In this document: positions 41,672 to 51,359 of the stretch, piece after piece
Position numbering within the stretch: the first letter of the stretch is position 1
How the letters are laid out: each line of letters opens with the position of its first letter
Source: Candidatus Edwardsbacteria bacterium RifOxyA12_full_54_48
Lineage (GTDB): Bacteria > Edwardsbacteria > AC1 > EtOH8
DNA length: 64,000 nt
Assembly (NCBI GenBank): GCA_001777915.1
Contig: MFFN01000006.1
Location: 62,001-126,000 of the forward strand
Direction of reading: 5' to 3'
Made by a program: the position numbers and the translations under genes
Notes under the pieces: model-generated
The model's database searches: none
The model's input: only the letters and a program-made list of their open reading frames with translations
What the model was told of the DNA's origin: nothing

Positions 41672-42127
41672 CTAGCCCTTGTTTGATGGCAGTTTGACGA
41701 TGGTCAGCCAGAAATTTTCTATGGATTTCACCACCGTGGAAAACTGATTCAGATCCAGCGGTTTGGTGATATAGCAATTAGCATGCAGGTCGTATACTTT
41801 TATTATGTCCGCTTCCGATTTGGAAGTGGTGAGAACCACCACCGGAATGCTTCTCAGATTATCATCGCCTTTTATCTCCTTAAGCACTTCCCGGCCGTCT
41901 TTTTTCGGCAGATTTAGGTCCAGCAAAATCAGGTCCGGCCGCACTGCCTTGGAATACTTCCCTTCCTGGCGCAGATATTCCATCGCCTCCACTCCGTCAT
42001 TCACCACCTGAAGGGTGATGTGAAGCTTTTCCTCTTTTAACGCCTCCTTGGTCAGGCGTACGTCCGCCGGACTGTCCTCGACCAGAAGCACCTCGATCGG
42101 GTTTACTATGTGATCGTCATTTTCCAT
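41672..42127 (-). CDS. Rcp1-like single-domain response regulator
   Basis: 151 residues, one receiver with acidic residues in LLVEDSPAD, phospho-acceptor in [14 protein letters not shown] in VVLTTSKSE and K in YITKPLD. The sequence RLTKEAL, LRQEGKY and PKKDGREVL is that of Rcp1, the regulator that pairs with phytochrome-type kinases. AAGGA lies before ATG 42127; the longer open frame continues into the kinase gene. The kinase upstream has the matching phytochrome-type HisKA, so they are a cognate pair. Confidence 0.92.
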   Translation of the reverse strand: MENDDHIVNPIEVLLVEDSPADVRLTKEALKEEKLHITLQVVNDGVEAMEYLRQEGKYSKAVRPDLILLDLNLPKKDGREVLKEIKGDDNLRSIPVVVLTTSKSEADIIKVYDLHANCYITKPLDLNQFSTVVKSIENFWLTIVKLPSNKG

Positions 42128-42153
42128 GGGATTTTTCCTTCTTTCGTAAAATA

Positions 42154-44103
42154 TTAAATGGCCCCGGTAAATAACACCGGTACTGTAAAGTAAAACGTTG
42201 CTCCCTGGCCGGCCTGGGATTCCACCCAGATCCGCCCCCCGCGATTCTCCACTATCTTCTTGCATATCGCCAGGCCGATGCCGGTACCGGGATATTCGTG
42301 CAGGGAATGGAGGCGCTGGAATATCTGGAGTATTCTGTCCTGGTATTGCGGTTCAATGCCGATGCCGTTGTCATGCACTCCGAATTTCCACTCTATATCC
42401 TGTTTCTCGGCACTGATGGTGATCCGGGGCGGTTCCTGGCCGTGGAATTTTACGGCGTTGCCGATCAGGTTCTGGAATAACTGCATGAAACTGTTTGCGG
42501 GGACATTTACCACCGGCAGGTTCCCATGGGTCACGGTAGCGCCGGCAGATTTTATGGACCCGGACAGGTTTTTAATTGCTTTGTCAACCAGTTCGTTGGA
42601 ATCAACTTCGGTCAGGGGATTTTCTTTGCGGCCGATACGGGAATATTCCAAAAGGTCGGAGATCAATTTCTGCATGCGGCTGGCCGCGTTCACGATAAAG
42701 CCGATAAAATCATCCGCATCCGCATCCAACTTTCCCTTATAGCGCTTTTCCAGCAGCTGGGAATAGTTGGACATCACCCTCAGCGGTTCCTGGAGGTCAT
42801 GGGACGCCACATAGGCAAACTGCTCCAGACTCTGGTTGGACCTTTCCAACTCATCATCAACCTGCTTACGCTCCGTGATATCGTGGACCATCGCGGTCGT
42901 GCGGATTAGCCTGCCGGTTTCATCCCTGATATGTTCGCATTTTTCATGGACATTGCGGACCTCTCCGGTGGATTTTCTTATGATGCGGTGATCTATTTCA
43001 TAGACGTCTTTTCCCTCGCGCTTTGATCCGGAATGCGCGGCATCCACCTCAGCCCGGTCATCCGGGTGCACTTGGTCCAAAAAGGCCTCATAGGTTGCTG
43101 CAAAAGCCTGGGACTTCAGCCCGAAGATCCGATATAACTCATCCGACCAGAACAGACGGTCATTCACCAGATCAAATTCCCAGCTTCCCAGATGCGCTAT
43201 TTCCTGTGCCCGGTTCAAGCGTTTTTCGCTTTCGCGGACTGACGCTTCCGCCTGCTTGCGCTCGGTGATATCCTCGATGGCCAGCAGGATGATCCGTTCT
43301 TTGCCCGAGGACCTTTTGATCTGCCGGGCGTTCAAAAGCATTATCCGGCGGCCGATGGTGGCAAAATTGTGTTCCACCTCATAGTTTTCAAAACTGGCCT
43401 TTTGGGGAAGGATGGTTTCCAGCAGTTCCCGCAGCTTGGGAATATCCCACTGCTTGTTGCCCAAGTCATAGATAAGCTGGCCCACGGTCTCGTCGGGCTT
43501 CACTTTGAAGACTTCATAGAATGATCGGCTGACGGTGACCACCCTCAGGTTCTGATCCAAAGAGATCAACGATTCCCGCACGGTGTTGATGACGCTCTCG
43601 GCGAACTCACTGACTTCATCTGCGGTCTTTTTAATGACCGCCAGTTCTTTCCGGGTCTTTTCCAGGCCGGCTTCTATCTCCTTGCGCTCGGTGATGTCGC
43701 GGATATTGCACTGCAGCACGTTCTTACCGCCGACAGAATAGGCATTGCTGACAAACTCAACCTCCTTCCGGCGGCCGTCCTTGGTCTCCAGGGGCAGGTC
43801 CTCGTAACGCACATATCCCTTCTTCTGCAGCTCAATGAAGCTGTCCCTGCTGGCCGCGATATCCTTGAACAGGCCGATCTCCCACAGCACCTTGCCCAGC
43901 AGCTCCTCGCGGGGATATCCCAGCAGGTCCTTGATGAACGGGTTGGCGTTCTCGATGACCCCGGTATCGGCGTTCAGGATCAGTATCCCGTCCTGGGCTG
44001 TTTCAAACAGCCGCCGGTAGCGGGTTTCCGAATCCTTCAACAGCGTTAAAGCCTGTTTGTCCGCCGAATCAACGGCCATCTGTTTTTCCGTTTTACCTTT
44101 CAT
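42154..44103 (-). CDS. PAS-domain histidine kinase of phytochrome-like HisKA type
   Basis: 649 residues, no membrane segment. PAS-PAC about 25-145 ([20 protein letters not shown]), special PAS unit about 165-285 ([18 protein letters not shown] ... [15 protein letters not shown]), a third PAS-PAC about 290-415 ([24 protein letters not shown]), HisKA with [19 protein letters not shown] (about 430-445) and HATPase ([43 protein letters not shown]). The special PAS unit is a near copy of those in the kinase at 15818-18151. No chromophore-binding GAF/PHY is present, so the input is not light by known means. Confidence 0.93.
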   Translation of the reverse strand: MKGKTEKQMAVDSADKQALTLLKDSETRYRRLFETAQDGILILNADTGVIENANPFIKDLLGYPREELLGKVLWEIGLFKDIAASRDSFIELQKKGYVRYEDLPLETKDGRRKEVEFVSNAYSVGGKNVLQCNIRDITERKEIEAGLEKTRKELAVIKKTADEVSEFAESVINTVRESLISLDQNLRVVTVSRSFYEVFKVKPDETVGQLIYDLGNKQWDIPKLRELLETILPQKASFENYEVEHNFATIGRRIMLLNARQIKRSSGKERIILLAIEDITERKQAEASVRESEKRLNRAQEIAHLGSWEFDLVNDRLFWSDELYRIFGLKSQAFAATYEAFLDQVHPDDRAEVDAAHSGSKREGKDVYEIDHRIIRKSTGEVRNVHEKCEHIRDETGRLIRTTAMVHDITERKQVDDELERSNQSLEQFAYVASHDLQEPLRVMSNYSQLLEKRYKGKLDADADDFIGFIVNAASRMQKLISDLLEYSRIGRKENPLTEVDSNELVDKAIKNLSGSIKSAGATVTHGNLPVVNVPANSFMQLFQNLIGNAVKFHGQEPPRITISAEKQDIEWKFGVHDNGIGIEPQYQDRILQIFQRLHSLHEYPGTGIGLAICKKIVENRGGRIWVESQAGQGATFYFTVPVLFTGAI

Positions 44104-44305
44104 GGAACGTCCCCCTGTTGGGTAATTTACCTCGCGCTGTCAATATCTTGAATTTTGCCTAGAATTACAAGTATTCGCTGTTGGTTGCCAGATCCCGGCC
44201 CTATTATGGATTCCACCCCGTGGATCGGTCATATCCTGAATTATTACAGCCGAACCCTTTTTCCCGAATAAATGATACACCCAATGTTTGGTAAAAGTCA
44301 ACTAA

Positions 44306-44342
44306 AAAAAGCTTCTTCCGGTATTTTGGAATGAAGCTTTTT
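44306..44342 (-). terminator. Rho-independent terminator of the AsmA-like gene
   Basis: Minus strand: AAAAAGCTTC-a-TTCC / GGAA-GAAGCTTTTT with a one-base bulge, followed by TTTTTTTAG. It lies in the 316-bp gap 44104-44419, which otherwise holds nothing I recognise, about 78 bases after the stop at 44420. Confidence 0.85.
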
Positions 44343-44419
44343 CTGTGAATGCTCTTTAAAACGGGGAATTCTGATGCCCCTGCCGCCGCGATACTTTGCT
44401 TGCTGGCCGGGCCCACGCA

Positions 44420-45817
44420 TTACTGATGGATGACATCCAGAACTCCGCTTTTCAGGGCATACCACACCACCTGCAGAAAGGTGTCGCTTGGTTTTCTCCG
44501 GTAGTTCACCCTGCCCACCTTCATCGGAGCCGATGCCTCGGGAGAGTTGGTGCCCCGGATCTTGAACTGGTTGGCCAGGAACGAGGCAATGCGGTTGTCC
44601 AATCCCTTTTCGGAACCGGTTGATTTGTCAAGGACCGCTATCGTCAGGTCACTGAAGTTCGCCTGGACCCTGCCGCGGGCGCGGCCGGAGGCCACGGTGA
44701 TCCAGAATTCCGCCCCTATGGCCCTGCCGGAGCTGATGTCGTAGTGTTCCACAATACTAAGGAACGGACCCAGCCGGGTCAGGTCCATCGCGCCCAGCGA
44801 ACCGGAACACTTGAACGAAAGGTCCGGTGAAGCGGCCGGGACCGCCAGCCTCATTTTAAGAAGTCCGGCGTCCATCATTTTTCCCTGGGCCCGGAGGACT
44901 ATGGAATCAGCCGTTTGGCCCCGGTTGGTGATGCCCTCGGCCCCCAGATTTACCTCCGTGAAGGTCAGCACGCCGGGGGCGGCTCCGGGCGCCACCCGGT
45001 CGCGGTAGGCCACCCTGCCGTCGGTAATGCGGAGGCTGTCGACCCGCACCGGCAGCCGGATGGCGGCCAGCGCCTCGTTCACCATCAGCGGGCTCTTGAC
45101 AAAAGGCCCCGGTGGCTTTTCATGATAGGCAAAAGCATCAAAGGCGGGGCGGATAAAATGAACCGCCCGGGCCTGGCAAGACGCTCCCTTTAGCATTTCG
45201 CCAAAATTAAGCCCCGACACCCGGCATTCCGGCACAGATACGCTGTACCTGGTGGTTTGAAAAGGATTCTTGGTGCAGATTTCCTCGTCTCCCGCCAACG
45301 GCGAAAGCTCAATCCCTTCGGCGGTCAACTCTGAGCTAGGCGCCATAGCCTGCAGCCTTTTACAGCGTATCCCATAACGAGACCGGGAAAATTCCATATC
45401 AAGTTTCGAAGCATCCAGGCCGGCGTTGGCCATGGCATCAACCAAAGCAGACTTTCCCAAAAGAAACTGCAACCAGCGGACGCCAGTCAGCGAGATCCGC
45501 CCGGCCTTATAGGTTGAATTGGCCGTGCTCAGGGTAACGGATCGGGCCACCAGGCGGTTGGGACCGACGACGTAATACAGTCTGCCTATCCGCAGTGTGG
45601 ACCCGGGATGGGCTGCGGCATAGGTATGCTCTAACTTCCTTTTGCCGTAGCCGTTCAATAGCGCCCCGTTGAAGATCAGGATGAGCACCACCCCTGCCAA
45701 GACGGCACCGCCAAGACCATAGCCAGCATAGGTCGTCAGCCTGCGCAGCTTATGACCCCGGCTGTTGTCCGCCTCTGGCCGGCGGGGCCGGTCGTCCGGG
45801 TGGCCTCTATAACTCAC
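44420..45817 (-). CDS. AsmA/DUF748-like membrane-anchored protein
   Basis: 465 residues. Basic cytosolic start, one membrane helix (about 31-52, YGLGGAVLAGVVLILIFNGALL), then a long periplasmic part of beta strands with the AsmA/DUF748 flavour (IGRLYYVVGPNRLVARSVTLSTAN, LRITDGRVAYRDRV, LTFTEVNLGAEGI, SGSLGAMDLTRLGPFLSIVEHYDISSGRAIGAEFWITV seen in pieces). Such proteins help lipid transport or outer-membrane assembly. GTG start with GGAGG nine bases upstream. The Omp85-like gene lies 20 bases upstream, so the two form an operon, which fits an assembly role. Confidence 0.55.
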   Translation of the reverse strand: MSYRGHPDDRPRRPEADNSRGHKLRRLTTYAGYGLGGAVLAGVVLILIFNGALLNGYGKRKLEHTYAAAHPGSTLRIGRLYYVVGPNRLVARSVTLSTANSTYKAGRISLTGVRWLQFLLGKSALVDAMANAGLDASKLDMEFSRSRYGIRCKRLQAMAPSSELTAEGIELSPLAGDEEICTKNPFQTTRYSVSVPECRVSGLNFGEMLKGASCQARAVHFIRPAFDAFAYHEKPPGPFVKSPLMVNEALAAIRLPVRVDSLRITDGRVAYRDRVAPGAAPGVLTFTEVNLGAEGITNRGQTADSIVLRAQGKMMDAGLLKMRLAVPAASPDLSFKCSGSLGAMDLTRLGPFLSIVEHYDISSGRAIGAEFWITVASGRARGRVQANFSDLTIAVLDKSTGSEKGLDNRIASFLANQFKIRGTNSPEASAPMKVGRVNYRRKPSDTFLQVVWYALKSGVLDVIHQ

Positions 45818-45837
45818 CGGTAATTCCTCCTTTTTTT

Positions 45838-47697
45838 TTATTGGAAAGGCACCATTTCCGGTTTGCTTAAGATGAAATCGCTGAGACCAAAATCGGTCGT
45901 CCGGAAAACATTGAACTTGAAGATATTGTAACCGCTTCCGGGGATCGAGGGATAATACGCAATGGAGAATTGAAAGTTGTTCAAGACCAGATATTCGTTT
46001 TTGATCAAAGCCCCTATTCCCAGTTGTGAGGACACCCGGCTGTATTTGAATCCGGACGCAGCATTGCCCAGCATGCCAAGCGACCCGGTCAGATACGGTC
46101 CGAACCGGAATCCCACCAGGTTCCAGGGGGCGTAGGATTGGGTCTGGAGAGTCAAGACGATCTTTTGGGTGCCCCGCGAAGAACCGCTGAACCCCCGGAT
46201 GCCGTTCTCATCGTTGATGGTCAGGCTGTCAGAGGGGAACCGGTGCAATCCCCAGGTCACCTGAGGCTTGACGAACTGCCGGATCCGCCAGTTCCCGAAC
46301 TCGGCCAAATTGCTGAAATAGGTTGCCCCGGTTGTAAAAACTCCCTGCTCCAAGGCCCGTCCGTGAAGGAATGTCCCGTATTGGAAGTTGGTGCTTAGGT
46401 ATCCCCAGTCATTGTAATTGCCGTAGGAGATGCGCGAGCCCAGGTATAAGCGGCCGGTATTTCCCTGCATCTGGTAACCGCCGGTCATTCCGTAGACTGT
46501 ACCGACCGGCACATATTCGACCCCCCCGTAATTATAAATATAATTGTCCCGGAAGTATTTACGTATCGAGATCCCCAGCCCCGCCAGATAAAGGTCCTGG
46601 TTGGCATAGTGATGGAACGAATCGGGCATTTCATAGGGTTTCTCAAGATACCGGATCCGTAAATAACGCCCGGCCACGATGGCATTCGTCGTCCTGTCAT
46701 TTTCGGTCTTCCCCTTGAATATCCTGTTGGCATTCCCGGCCCAGTAATCCTGGATGTTGTATTTTATATCCTGACTTTGGTGTTCCGGCAGGGCATCGGC
46801 CAGGGCATCTTTTTGAAATTGCTGGGACAGGTTCAATCCCGCCGCCCACCGGGCAAAGGGAGAATAAAACGGACGTTCCACCGCCAAACTCCTGCCCGAA
46901 TTCCCGTTTTCGTCGCTGTCATAATGGAGCACTGTGCTGACGTGCGAATTTCGGATATTGGGAATATAATAGTTCGCGGTCAAGGCATTCTTTTTAGTGG
47001 AACGGTTCCAGACATGCCTGTTTTGCAATTCATGCCCCAAACCAATAAAGTCCTTTTCCGTGAAGCCGGCGGCGGCGTGCGAGGTGGTAAGCGAGCCGTT
47101 CAGATAAATGCTCCATTTGTCCAAGACCCGGATATTGACATCCACCGAATCGGCCGTTTCACCCGCGGGGGCAAAAGAGAAGACGACTTCGCGGACATAG
47201 GACTGGCTGAGGATCAACCGCTCGGATTCCTTTGCCAGCAGGGAGTCCAGCGGTTCGTTCCCGCGGATAAGCAGTATGTTTTTGATGGTGCTTTCCTGGG
47301 TCTTGACATGCAGCGCATTCCCGGTCCTGAATAAAATGTTCTGCGGCATGACGGACGTGTCCTTGGCCGAAAAGCCAAACGGATCCAGGGTGGTGATGTT
47401 TATATTCCTGATGATCTTGCCTTCATAACCGGCGTACGAAAATTGTATGAGTACGGCCGGTTTCTTATGGGCCGGAAGAGAAGCCACCGGCTTGAACACC
47501 AGGCCATAGATAAACCTGGTGAATTTGGATTTTTTTGAAAATGTTTCAATATCCCCGTAAACGGTGGATGTATCCGCTTTAAAGGAGGAGGGCTGGGCTA
47601 CGGCCTGAAGGTCCAGGCCGATCACTAAACATGCCATTAAAAGTATTTCAAATCTCAGACGCCATTTTCTTGTGATTACGGAACAGTTGGTAACCAT
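45838..47697 (-). CDS. Omp85/BamA-like outer-membrane protein with POTRA-like domain
   Basis: 619 residues. Signal segment (about 12-34, ILLMACLVIGLDLQAVAQ). A POTRA-like region follows (about 75-200): GKIIRNINITTLDPFG, LLIRGNEPLDSLLAKESERLILSQSYVREVVFSFAP and VDVNIRVLDKWSIYLNGS, the strand-helix-helix-strand-strand order of Omp85 proteins. From about 205 to the end is a barrel with aromatic strands (FRFGPYLTGSLGML, FQFSIAYYPSIPGSGYNIF). Related proteins occur in Bacteroidetes with no known function. The start is set at ATG 47697; an apparent longer frame to 48000 overlaps the promoter and is rejected. The ribosome site is poor. Confidence 0.7.
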   Translation of the reverse strand: MVTNCSVITRKWRLRFEILLMACLVIGLDLQAVAQPSSFKADTSTVYGDIETFSKKSKFTRFIYGLVFKPVASLPAHKKPAVLIQFSYAGYEGKIIRNINITTLDPFGFSAKDTSVMPQNILFRTGNALHVKTQESTIKNILLIRGNEPLDSLLAKESERLILSQSYVREVVFSFAPAGETADSVDVNIRVLDKWSIYLNGSLTTSHAAAGFTEKDFIGLGHELQNRHVWNRSTKKNALTANYYIPNIRNSHVSTVLHYDSDENGNSGRSLAVERPFYSPFARWAAGLNLSQQFQKDALADALPEHQSQDIKYNIQDYWAGNANRIFKGKTENDRTTNAIVAGRYLRIRYLEKPYEMPDSFHHYANQDLYLAGLGISIRKYFRDNYIYNYGGVEYVPVGTVYGMTGGYQMQGNTGRLYLGSRISYGNYNDWGYLSTNFQYGTFLHGRALEQGVFTTGATYFSNLAEFGNWRIRQFVKPQVTWGLHRFPSDSLTINDENGIRGFSGSSRGTQKIVLTLQTQSYAPWNLVGFRFGPYLTGSLGMLGNAASGFKYSRVSSQLGIGALIKNEYLVLNNFQFSIAYYPSIPGSGYNIFKFNVFRTTDFGLSDFILSKPEMVPFQ

Positions 47698-48374
47698 TGT
47701 TTTTTCAGGCCGAGCCAGCTTCAGGCTGTCCTTATGAATATATGCCGATGGGGGGCTGGTGAGGCCTGTCCCGCCCGGCCAGGGCCTGGCCGGCATAGGC
47801 ATACATTTTCCAGGAACAACTCCAATTGTTCTTTCCATTTGGTTGGTAAAGATTATTATAAAGTAACGGTCAATTAATAATACCTGGACCTTGTTTTGAA
47901 GTACCCTCGTTAATTGTGCCATTGAAAATAATACTGATAGGCCTCTCGAGTGAAAGGAAACTATTTTATTGTACAGTTTAATATAATCAAAATCAAGCAA
48001 AATCTGATCTGATCCCCTAACGGGTCTAAGTCTTATGTAATGAAGACAATTTTATGTGACCCTTGGCCACCCGCTTCATCTCTATCCTCGTTTCATACCA
48101 TAAAATCGCGCTTTGGGACACCAACCCGGGGAGCCAGATTGAAATACCAGGTCCCACAGTTATAATGCCTATGGGCCTTTTGTTTTGCATGATCTGTGGT
48201 AACAGGGATACAACTTCCCCTTGGTTGCCGATCAAATCCTTCTATTCTCCGGCCTTCCCGTATAAACCACCCGGATCGAGCAAAAGACATTCATCCGAAC
48301 CTTCGTAAAGAAGATCACGGTTAACGAACCGCAAATCACAATTGATTACACCATCACACCTTATAAAAGCAAAA
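47698..48374. other. Intergenic region with leader, palindrome and no gene
   Basis: About 680 bases. It contains the promoter at 47968-47996, an expected leader of about 264 bases, and a perfect 19-bp palindrome CCGGCCAGG-G-CCTGGCCGG at 47775-47793 inside that leader, about 80 bases before the ATG. A sigma54-like TGGCAC box on the minus strand at 47907-47922 lacks the -12 GC. No gene is convincing on either strand. Confidence 0.5.
47968..47996 (-). promoter_or_regulatory. Sigma70 promoter of the Omp85-like / AsmA-like operon
   Basis: Minus strand: TTGATT (47991-47996), 17 bases, TACAAT (47968-47973). Transcription starts near 47961. Confidence 0.65.
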
Positions 48375-48400
48375 CGGAACCACTAAACATAGCGGTTCCG
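48375..48400 (-). terminator. Terminator of tRNA-Asn
   Basis: 7-bp stem CGGAACC / GGTTCCG extended by CT/AG across one mismatch, then TTTTGCTTTT on the minus strand, 15 bases after the tRNA. Confidence 0.88.
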
Positions 48401-48414
48401 CGTATTATACGATC

Positions 48415-48489
48415 TGGCTCCAGCGGTAGGGCTCGAACCTACAACAACCCGGTTAACAGCCGGGAGCTCTACCATTGAGCTACGCTGGA
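48415..48489 (-). tRNA. tRNA-Asn (anticodon GTT) with encoded CCA
   Basis: Minus-strand cloverleaf of 72 bases plus CCA at 48415-48417. Acceptor TCCAGCG / CGCTGGA, D arm AGCTCAATGGTAGAGCT, anticodon stem CCCGG / CCGGG around CTGTTAA with anticodon GTT, T arm GTAGGTTCGAGCCCTAC. Discriminator G. It is a single-gene transcript with its own promoter and terminator. Confidence 0.97.
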
Positions 48490-48507
48490 ATATCTTCAAG
48501 AGAGCTA

Positions 48508-48536
48508 ATTATATTTTATTTTCACGGTTATGTCAA
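48508..48536 (-). promoter_or_regulatory. Perfect sigma70 promoter of tRNA-Asn
   Basis: Minus strand: TTGACA (48531-48536), 17 bases, TATAAT (48508-48513); start about 12 bases before the tRNA 5' end. It is the second perfect match in the window. Confidence 0.9.
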
Positions 48537-48556
48537 GATTTTTATGTCCGGGAAGA

Positions 48557-50602
48557 CTACCTTAAAACCATGATCTTTTTGGACGACTGGTTCCAGCCGG
48601 TGGTCATCAGGGCGATGTACAGGCCGCTGGCAACCGGCTGCCCCCGGTCGTCCTTCAGGTCCCAAAAGGCCGGCTGCTGCGAACCGATACGGTTCTTGAT
48701 GATGTTTATCTGGCTGGGATACGACCCGGCCAGCCTCTCCCCCAGGTTCAGGCTTCGGATCATCCGGCCGTCCAGGGTATACAATCTTATGATGACGCTG
48801 TACGAGTCGCGAATTAGAAAGAACGGGAGGTAAACCCCGCCGTTATTTCCGTTGGCCGGATTGGGATAGGGGTCCAGCAGGCGGTCCTCGTCAGGCAATA
48901 CATTCTCCGGGGCGGTGTAACCCAGGGCCTTGATCCCGTCCGGTACCCCCCATCCTATGCGATAGACATCATAGAGATCGTAAACAACCCCTCCGCTGGT
49001 GTAATATTTGTGGCCGGTGGCGATGTCCGCAAAGCCCGGATTATAGATGGGATAGCTCCCCAGGGTTATATCCAAAGATTCGGGTACTGTAAAAAAAGCT
49101 TCCACTGTGCTGCGGTTGCTGCCGCTGTATTTTAAGGCGTTAATGACATCCTGCGGTCCCCAGGATGGATGGGCCTCCAGCAGCAGGGCGCACAGCCCGG
49201 CGGTCAGGGCAGTGGCCCCTGAGGTGCCGACGGAACTGGCATAGCGATTGAAATCCCCGTTCCCATCCGGCTCGTTATAGGCATAATAATTCTGCCAGCA
49301 TGAAGCAATATCGGGCTTTATTCTTCGAATTGCTGCCGAATCGGACCTGCCGGCAGGCAATATCCTCACGCTGTCGGCTGGCGGCCCGGTAACCGCACCG
49401 GTGGACCAGCCCCCAGTGCTGGCCCAAGCGCCACCCACAGCGATAATGCTGACGGCATCGGCCGGAGCCACCAAACTGGTATCAGGCCGGGAATTGTTCC
49501 TGATGTTCCCCAAAGCATTTAAGATCAGCACCCCCCGGCTTGCTGCACTGTCGGCGGCCCTGGTGCAGCGGGCCTGATCTCCGTCCATCTGGTCATAACC
49601 GTAGTTATACTGGGAAGAGTCGGACCAGTATCGGTAGCCCAGCGAACTGGACACGATATCAGTGCCGATGCTGTCGGTAGCCCACTGCAAAGCAGCTATC
49701 CACCAGTCTTCCTCCTGTATGAAATCTTCAGTGGGGTATAACATCTCGGTTTTAGCCAGTATAAAATCAGCATTATAGGCGCTACCAATAAGGCTGCCTG
49801 GCTTATAGCCTCCGGCGATGGAGAGCATCCCGGTTCCGTGCCCGGTTTGAGCTAAATATAAATCCTGGTAATCCTTTTCAAACGATGTTATACTGTCTAT
49901 CCCATTATATCCCCATATTGTATCGAGGGACAAAGGAGATATCGTTATTGTGTCAATTTCTATAATCCTCGGTTGAAAATCCCTCTCGGCGATAACCCGG
50001 GTCCTAAGCAGCGATTCGTGCCAGCGGTCGAACCCGGTGTCGATGATGGTCAGCCTGACCCCACTCCCGGAATAACCCCTTTGATGCAGGGAGTCGATCT
50101 TCATCATCTTTATCTGGTCCAGCGAGGGTCCATACTCCAATAAGGGTGCCTCCTTGCTTTGCCCAGTAGGAAGTTCCACGGTTTTTGAGGGCCGTTGGTA
50201 AACCGCCACCTCCTCCAGGCTTTTTACCCCTTTGCTGTCCGCTATGCGCGATAGCTGCCCGGCGGTGGCCCTTACGCTGACCGCATTAAGCCAGGGGCTG
50301 ATCACCCGGATCTCTGACCCGGTCCCCCGGACTGTTTCAAGGTATTCGCTGCTGACCGGCAGATCGCCGTATGAAAGCTCCCGGCCGATCTTGGCCCGCC
50401 GTCTCATTGCGTTTGCATCAAGACCGGGGATATTTTCCGCCCGGCCCTTGTCCCCGAAGAACACCCAGCACAGCAAGGTATCAGATGACTTCCCCCCGGC
50501 AATCCTTTTTTTCAGGGATGGCGTCAATTTGCTTTGCCCGGCAGCAGCAAAGGCGGCTGACAGCGTTATCAGGGCGGTGCCTATAACAATTATTTTTTTC
50601 AT
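48557..50602 (-). CDS. Secreted S8 (subtilisin-like) serine peptidase
   Basis: 681 residues. Signal peptide about 1-22, propeptide-like region to about 160, then the catalytic domain with Asp in LTIIDTGFD, His in TGHGTGMLSIAGG and Ser in VGTSGATALTAGLCALL (the usual GTSMATP reads GTSGATA). The triad is complete. The C-terminus (about 585-681) is a FlgD-like sorting domain (DPYPNPANGNN, SGLYIALMTTG, KKIMVLR). It should be exported to the surface or medium. The ATG at 50602 is preferred; a GTG at 50632 falls in the preceding terminator hairpin. Confidence 0.92.
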   Translation of the reverse strand: MKKIIVIGTALITLSAAFAAAGQSKLTPSLKKRIAGGKSSDTLLCWVFFGDKGRAENIPGLDANAMRRRAKIGRELSYGDLPVSSEYLETVRGTGSEIRVISPWLNAVSVRATAGQLSRIADSKGVKSLEEVAVYQRPSKTVELPTGQSKEAPLLEYGPSLDQIKMMKIDSLHQRGYSGSGVRLTIIDTGFDRWHESLLRTRVIAERDFQPRIIEIDTITISPLSLDTIWGYNGIDSITSFEKDYQDLYLAQTGHGTGMLSIAGGYKPGSLIGSAYNADFILAKTEMLYPTEDFIQEEDWWIAALQWATDSIGTDIVSSSLGYRYWSDSSQYNYGYDQMDGDQARCTRAADSAASRGVLILNALGNIRNNSRPDTSLVAPADAVSIIAVGGAWASTGGWSTGAVTGPPADSVRILPAGRSDSAAIRRIKPDIASCWQNYYAYNEPDGNGDFNRYASSVGTSGATALTAGLCALLLEAHPSWGPQDVINALKYSGSNRSTVEAFFTVPESLDITLGSYPIYNPGFADIATGHKYYTSGGVVYDLYDVYRIGWGVPDGIKALGYTAPENVLPDEDRLLDPYPNPANGNNGGVYLPFFLIRDSYSVIIRLYTLDGRMIRSLNLGERLAGSYPSQINIIKNRIGSQQPAFWDLKDDRGQPVASGLYIALMTTGWNQSSKKIMVLR

Positions 50603-50629
50603 GCTTGCTTCGATAAGATTATTGCAAAA

Positions 50630-50652
50630 CACCGAAGAATTTATCTTCGGTG
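50630..50652 (-). terminator. Terminator hairpin of the DUF4388 gene
   Basis: Perfect 9-bp stem CACCGAAGA / TCTTCGGTG, loop TAAAT, then TTTTG on the minus strand, directly after the stop at 50653. Some read-through is needed if the peptidase gene downstream has no promoter of its own. Confidence 0.75.
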
Positions 50653-51333
50653 CTATTTTTTCTTGCCGAAAAGCCCCCCCAGCATGCCTTTTTTCTCTGG
50701 CTCCGGGGGCTTGGGCGGTTCCGGCTTGGGCTGGGGTTTGGCGGCCACCGGCGGGGAAGGTTTCACCGGCGGGGGCGGCTCGACCGGCTTGGGTTTGGCC
50801 ACCTGCTTGAGCAGGCCGGAGGAAACCAGGCCGTAAAGAACCTTGCAGGTCTCAAAGTCCCCCATGTGGCTCTCCCTGATCATCTGCTCGATGTTGCGCG
50901 AACCGTCCACCAGCGCCAGCACCCGCCATTCGGCCGGCTCCAGCTTGATGTCCTCGGTCCCGGCCGCCGGGTTCTCCTCGATGGCCAGAACCAGATCCAG
51001 GCTGGGAAGCAGCTTCTGGATATCCTGCCACTCGTCTATCTGGCGGGCAGCTTCCAGCACCAGATGCTGGAGCGGGGCCTTGATGCTGTGCTGGTCGGTG
51101 GTCACATCGGGCTTGAAGGCAAAAGAGCCATGCCGCCAGCGCAGGATGCGATTGACAGCCTCGTCACCCCGGATATCGGTTGCCAGGGCATGGACTGCGG
51201 CGCCCTCATTGAAGAAAATGCTTCCGGCATCTTTGCCCGCTTCAACCTCCAGGGCCCCGGTCTTTTTGCCCATCTGGATCAGTTGCAGAATATCGGATAG
51301 ATCGAAATCCTGTAGATTGCCTTCCAAACCCAT
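50653..51333 (-). CDS. DUF4388 (PATAN)-domain protein with Pro/Lys-rich tail
   Basis: 226 residues. Residues 1-95 are DUF4388 (GNLQDFDLSDILQLIQMGKKTGALEV ... GSIFFNEGAAVHALATDIRGDEAVNRILRWRHGSFAF), about 125-175 a winged-helix-like part (WRVLALVDGSRNIEQMIRES, CKVLYGLVSSGLL), and 178-226 a Pro/Lys-rich, disordered tail ending in GGLFGKKK. The combination is common in gliding or motility-linked regulators. A TTG start at 51363 would overlap the upstream stop (TTGA); ATG 51333 places the domain at the N-terminus. Confidence 0.85.
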   Translation of the reverse strand: MGLEGNLQDFDLSDILQLIQMGKKTGALEVEAGKDAGSIFFNEGAAVHALATDIRGDEAVNRILRWRHGSFAFKPDVTTDQHSIKAPLQHLVLEAARQIDEWQDIQKLLPSLDLVLAIEENPAAGTEDIKLEPAEWRVLALVDGSRNIEQMIRESHMGDFETCKVLYGLVSSGLLKQVAKPKPVEPPPPVKPSPPVAAKPQPKPEPPKPPEPEKKGMLGGLFGKKK

Positions 51334-51359
51334 TGTCAAAACCCGCTGCTTTATATTAA

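Noticed and set aside
44204-44416. Small gene in the gap before the PAS kinase
   Set aside because: The open frame overlaps the terminator at 44306-44342, lacks a ribosome site and has no recognisable pattern.
47907-47922. Second sigma54 promoter upstream of the Omp85-like gene
   Set aside because: TGGCAC is present but the -12 dinucleotide is GA instead of GC.
47698-48000. Longer Omp85-like protein starting at 48000
   Set aside because: The added 101 residues overlap the promoter at 47968-47996 and have no signal peptide; the signal segment lies after ATG 47697.
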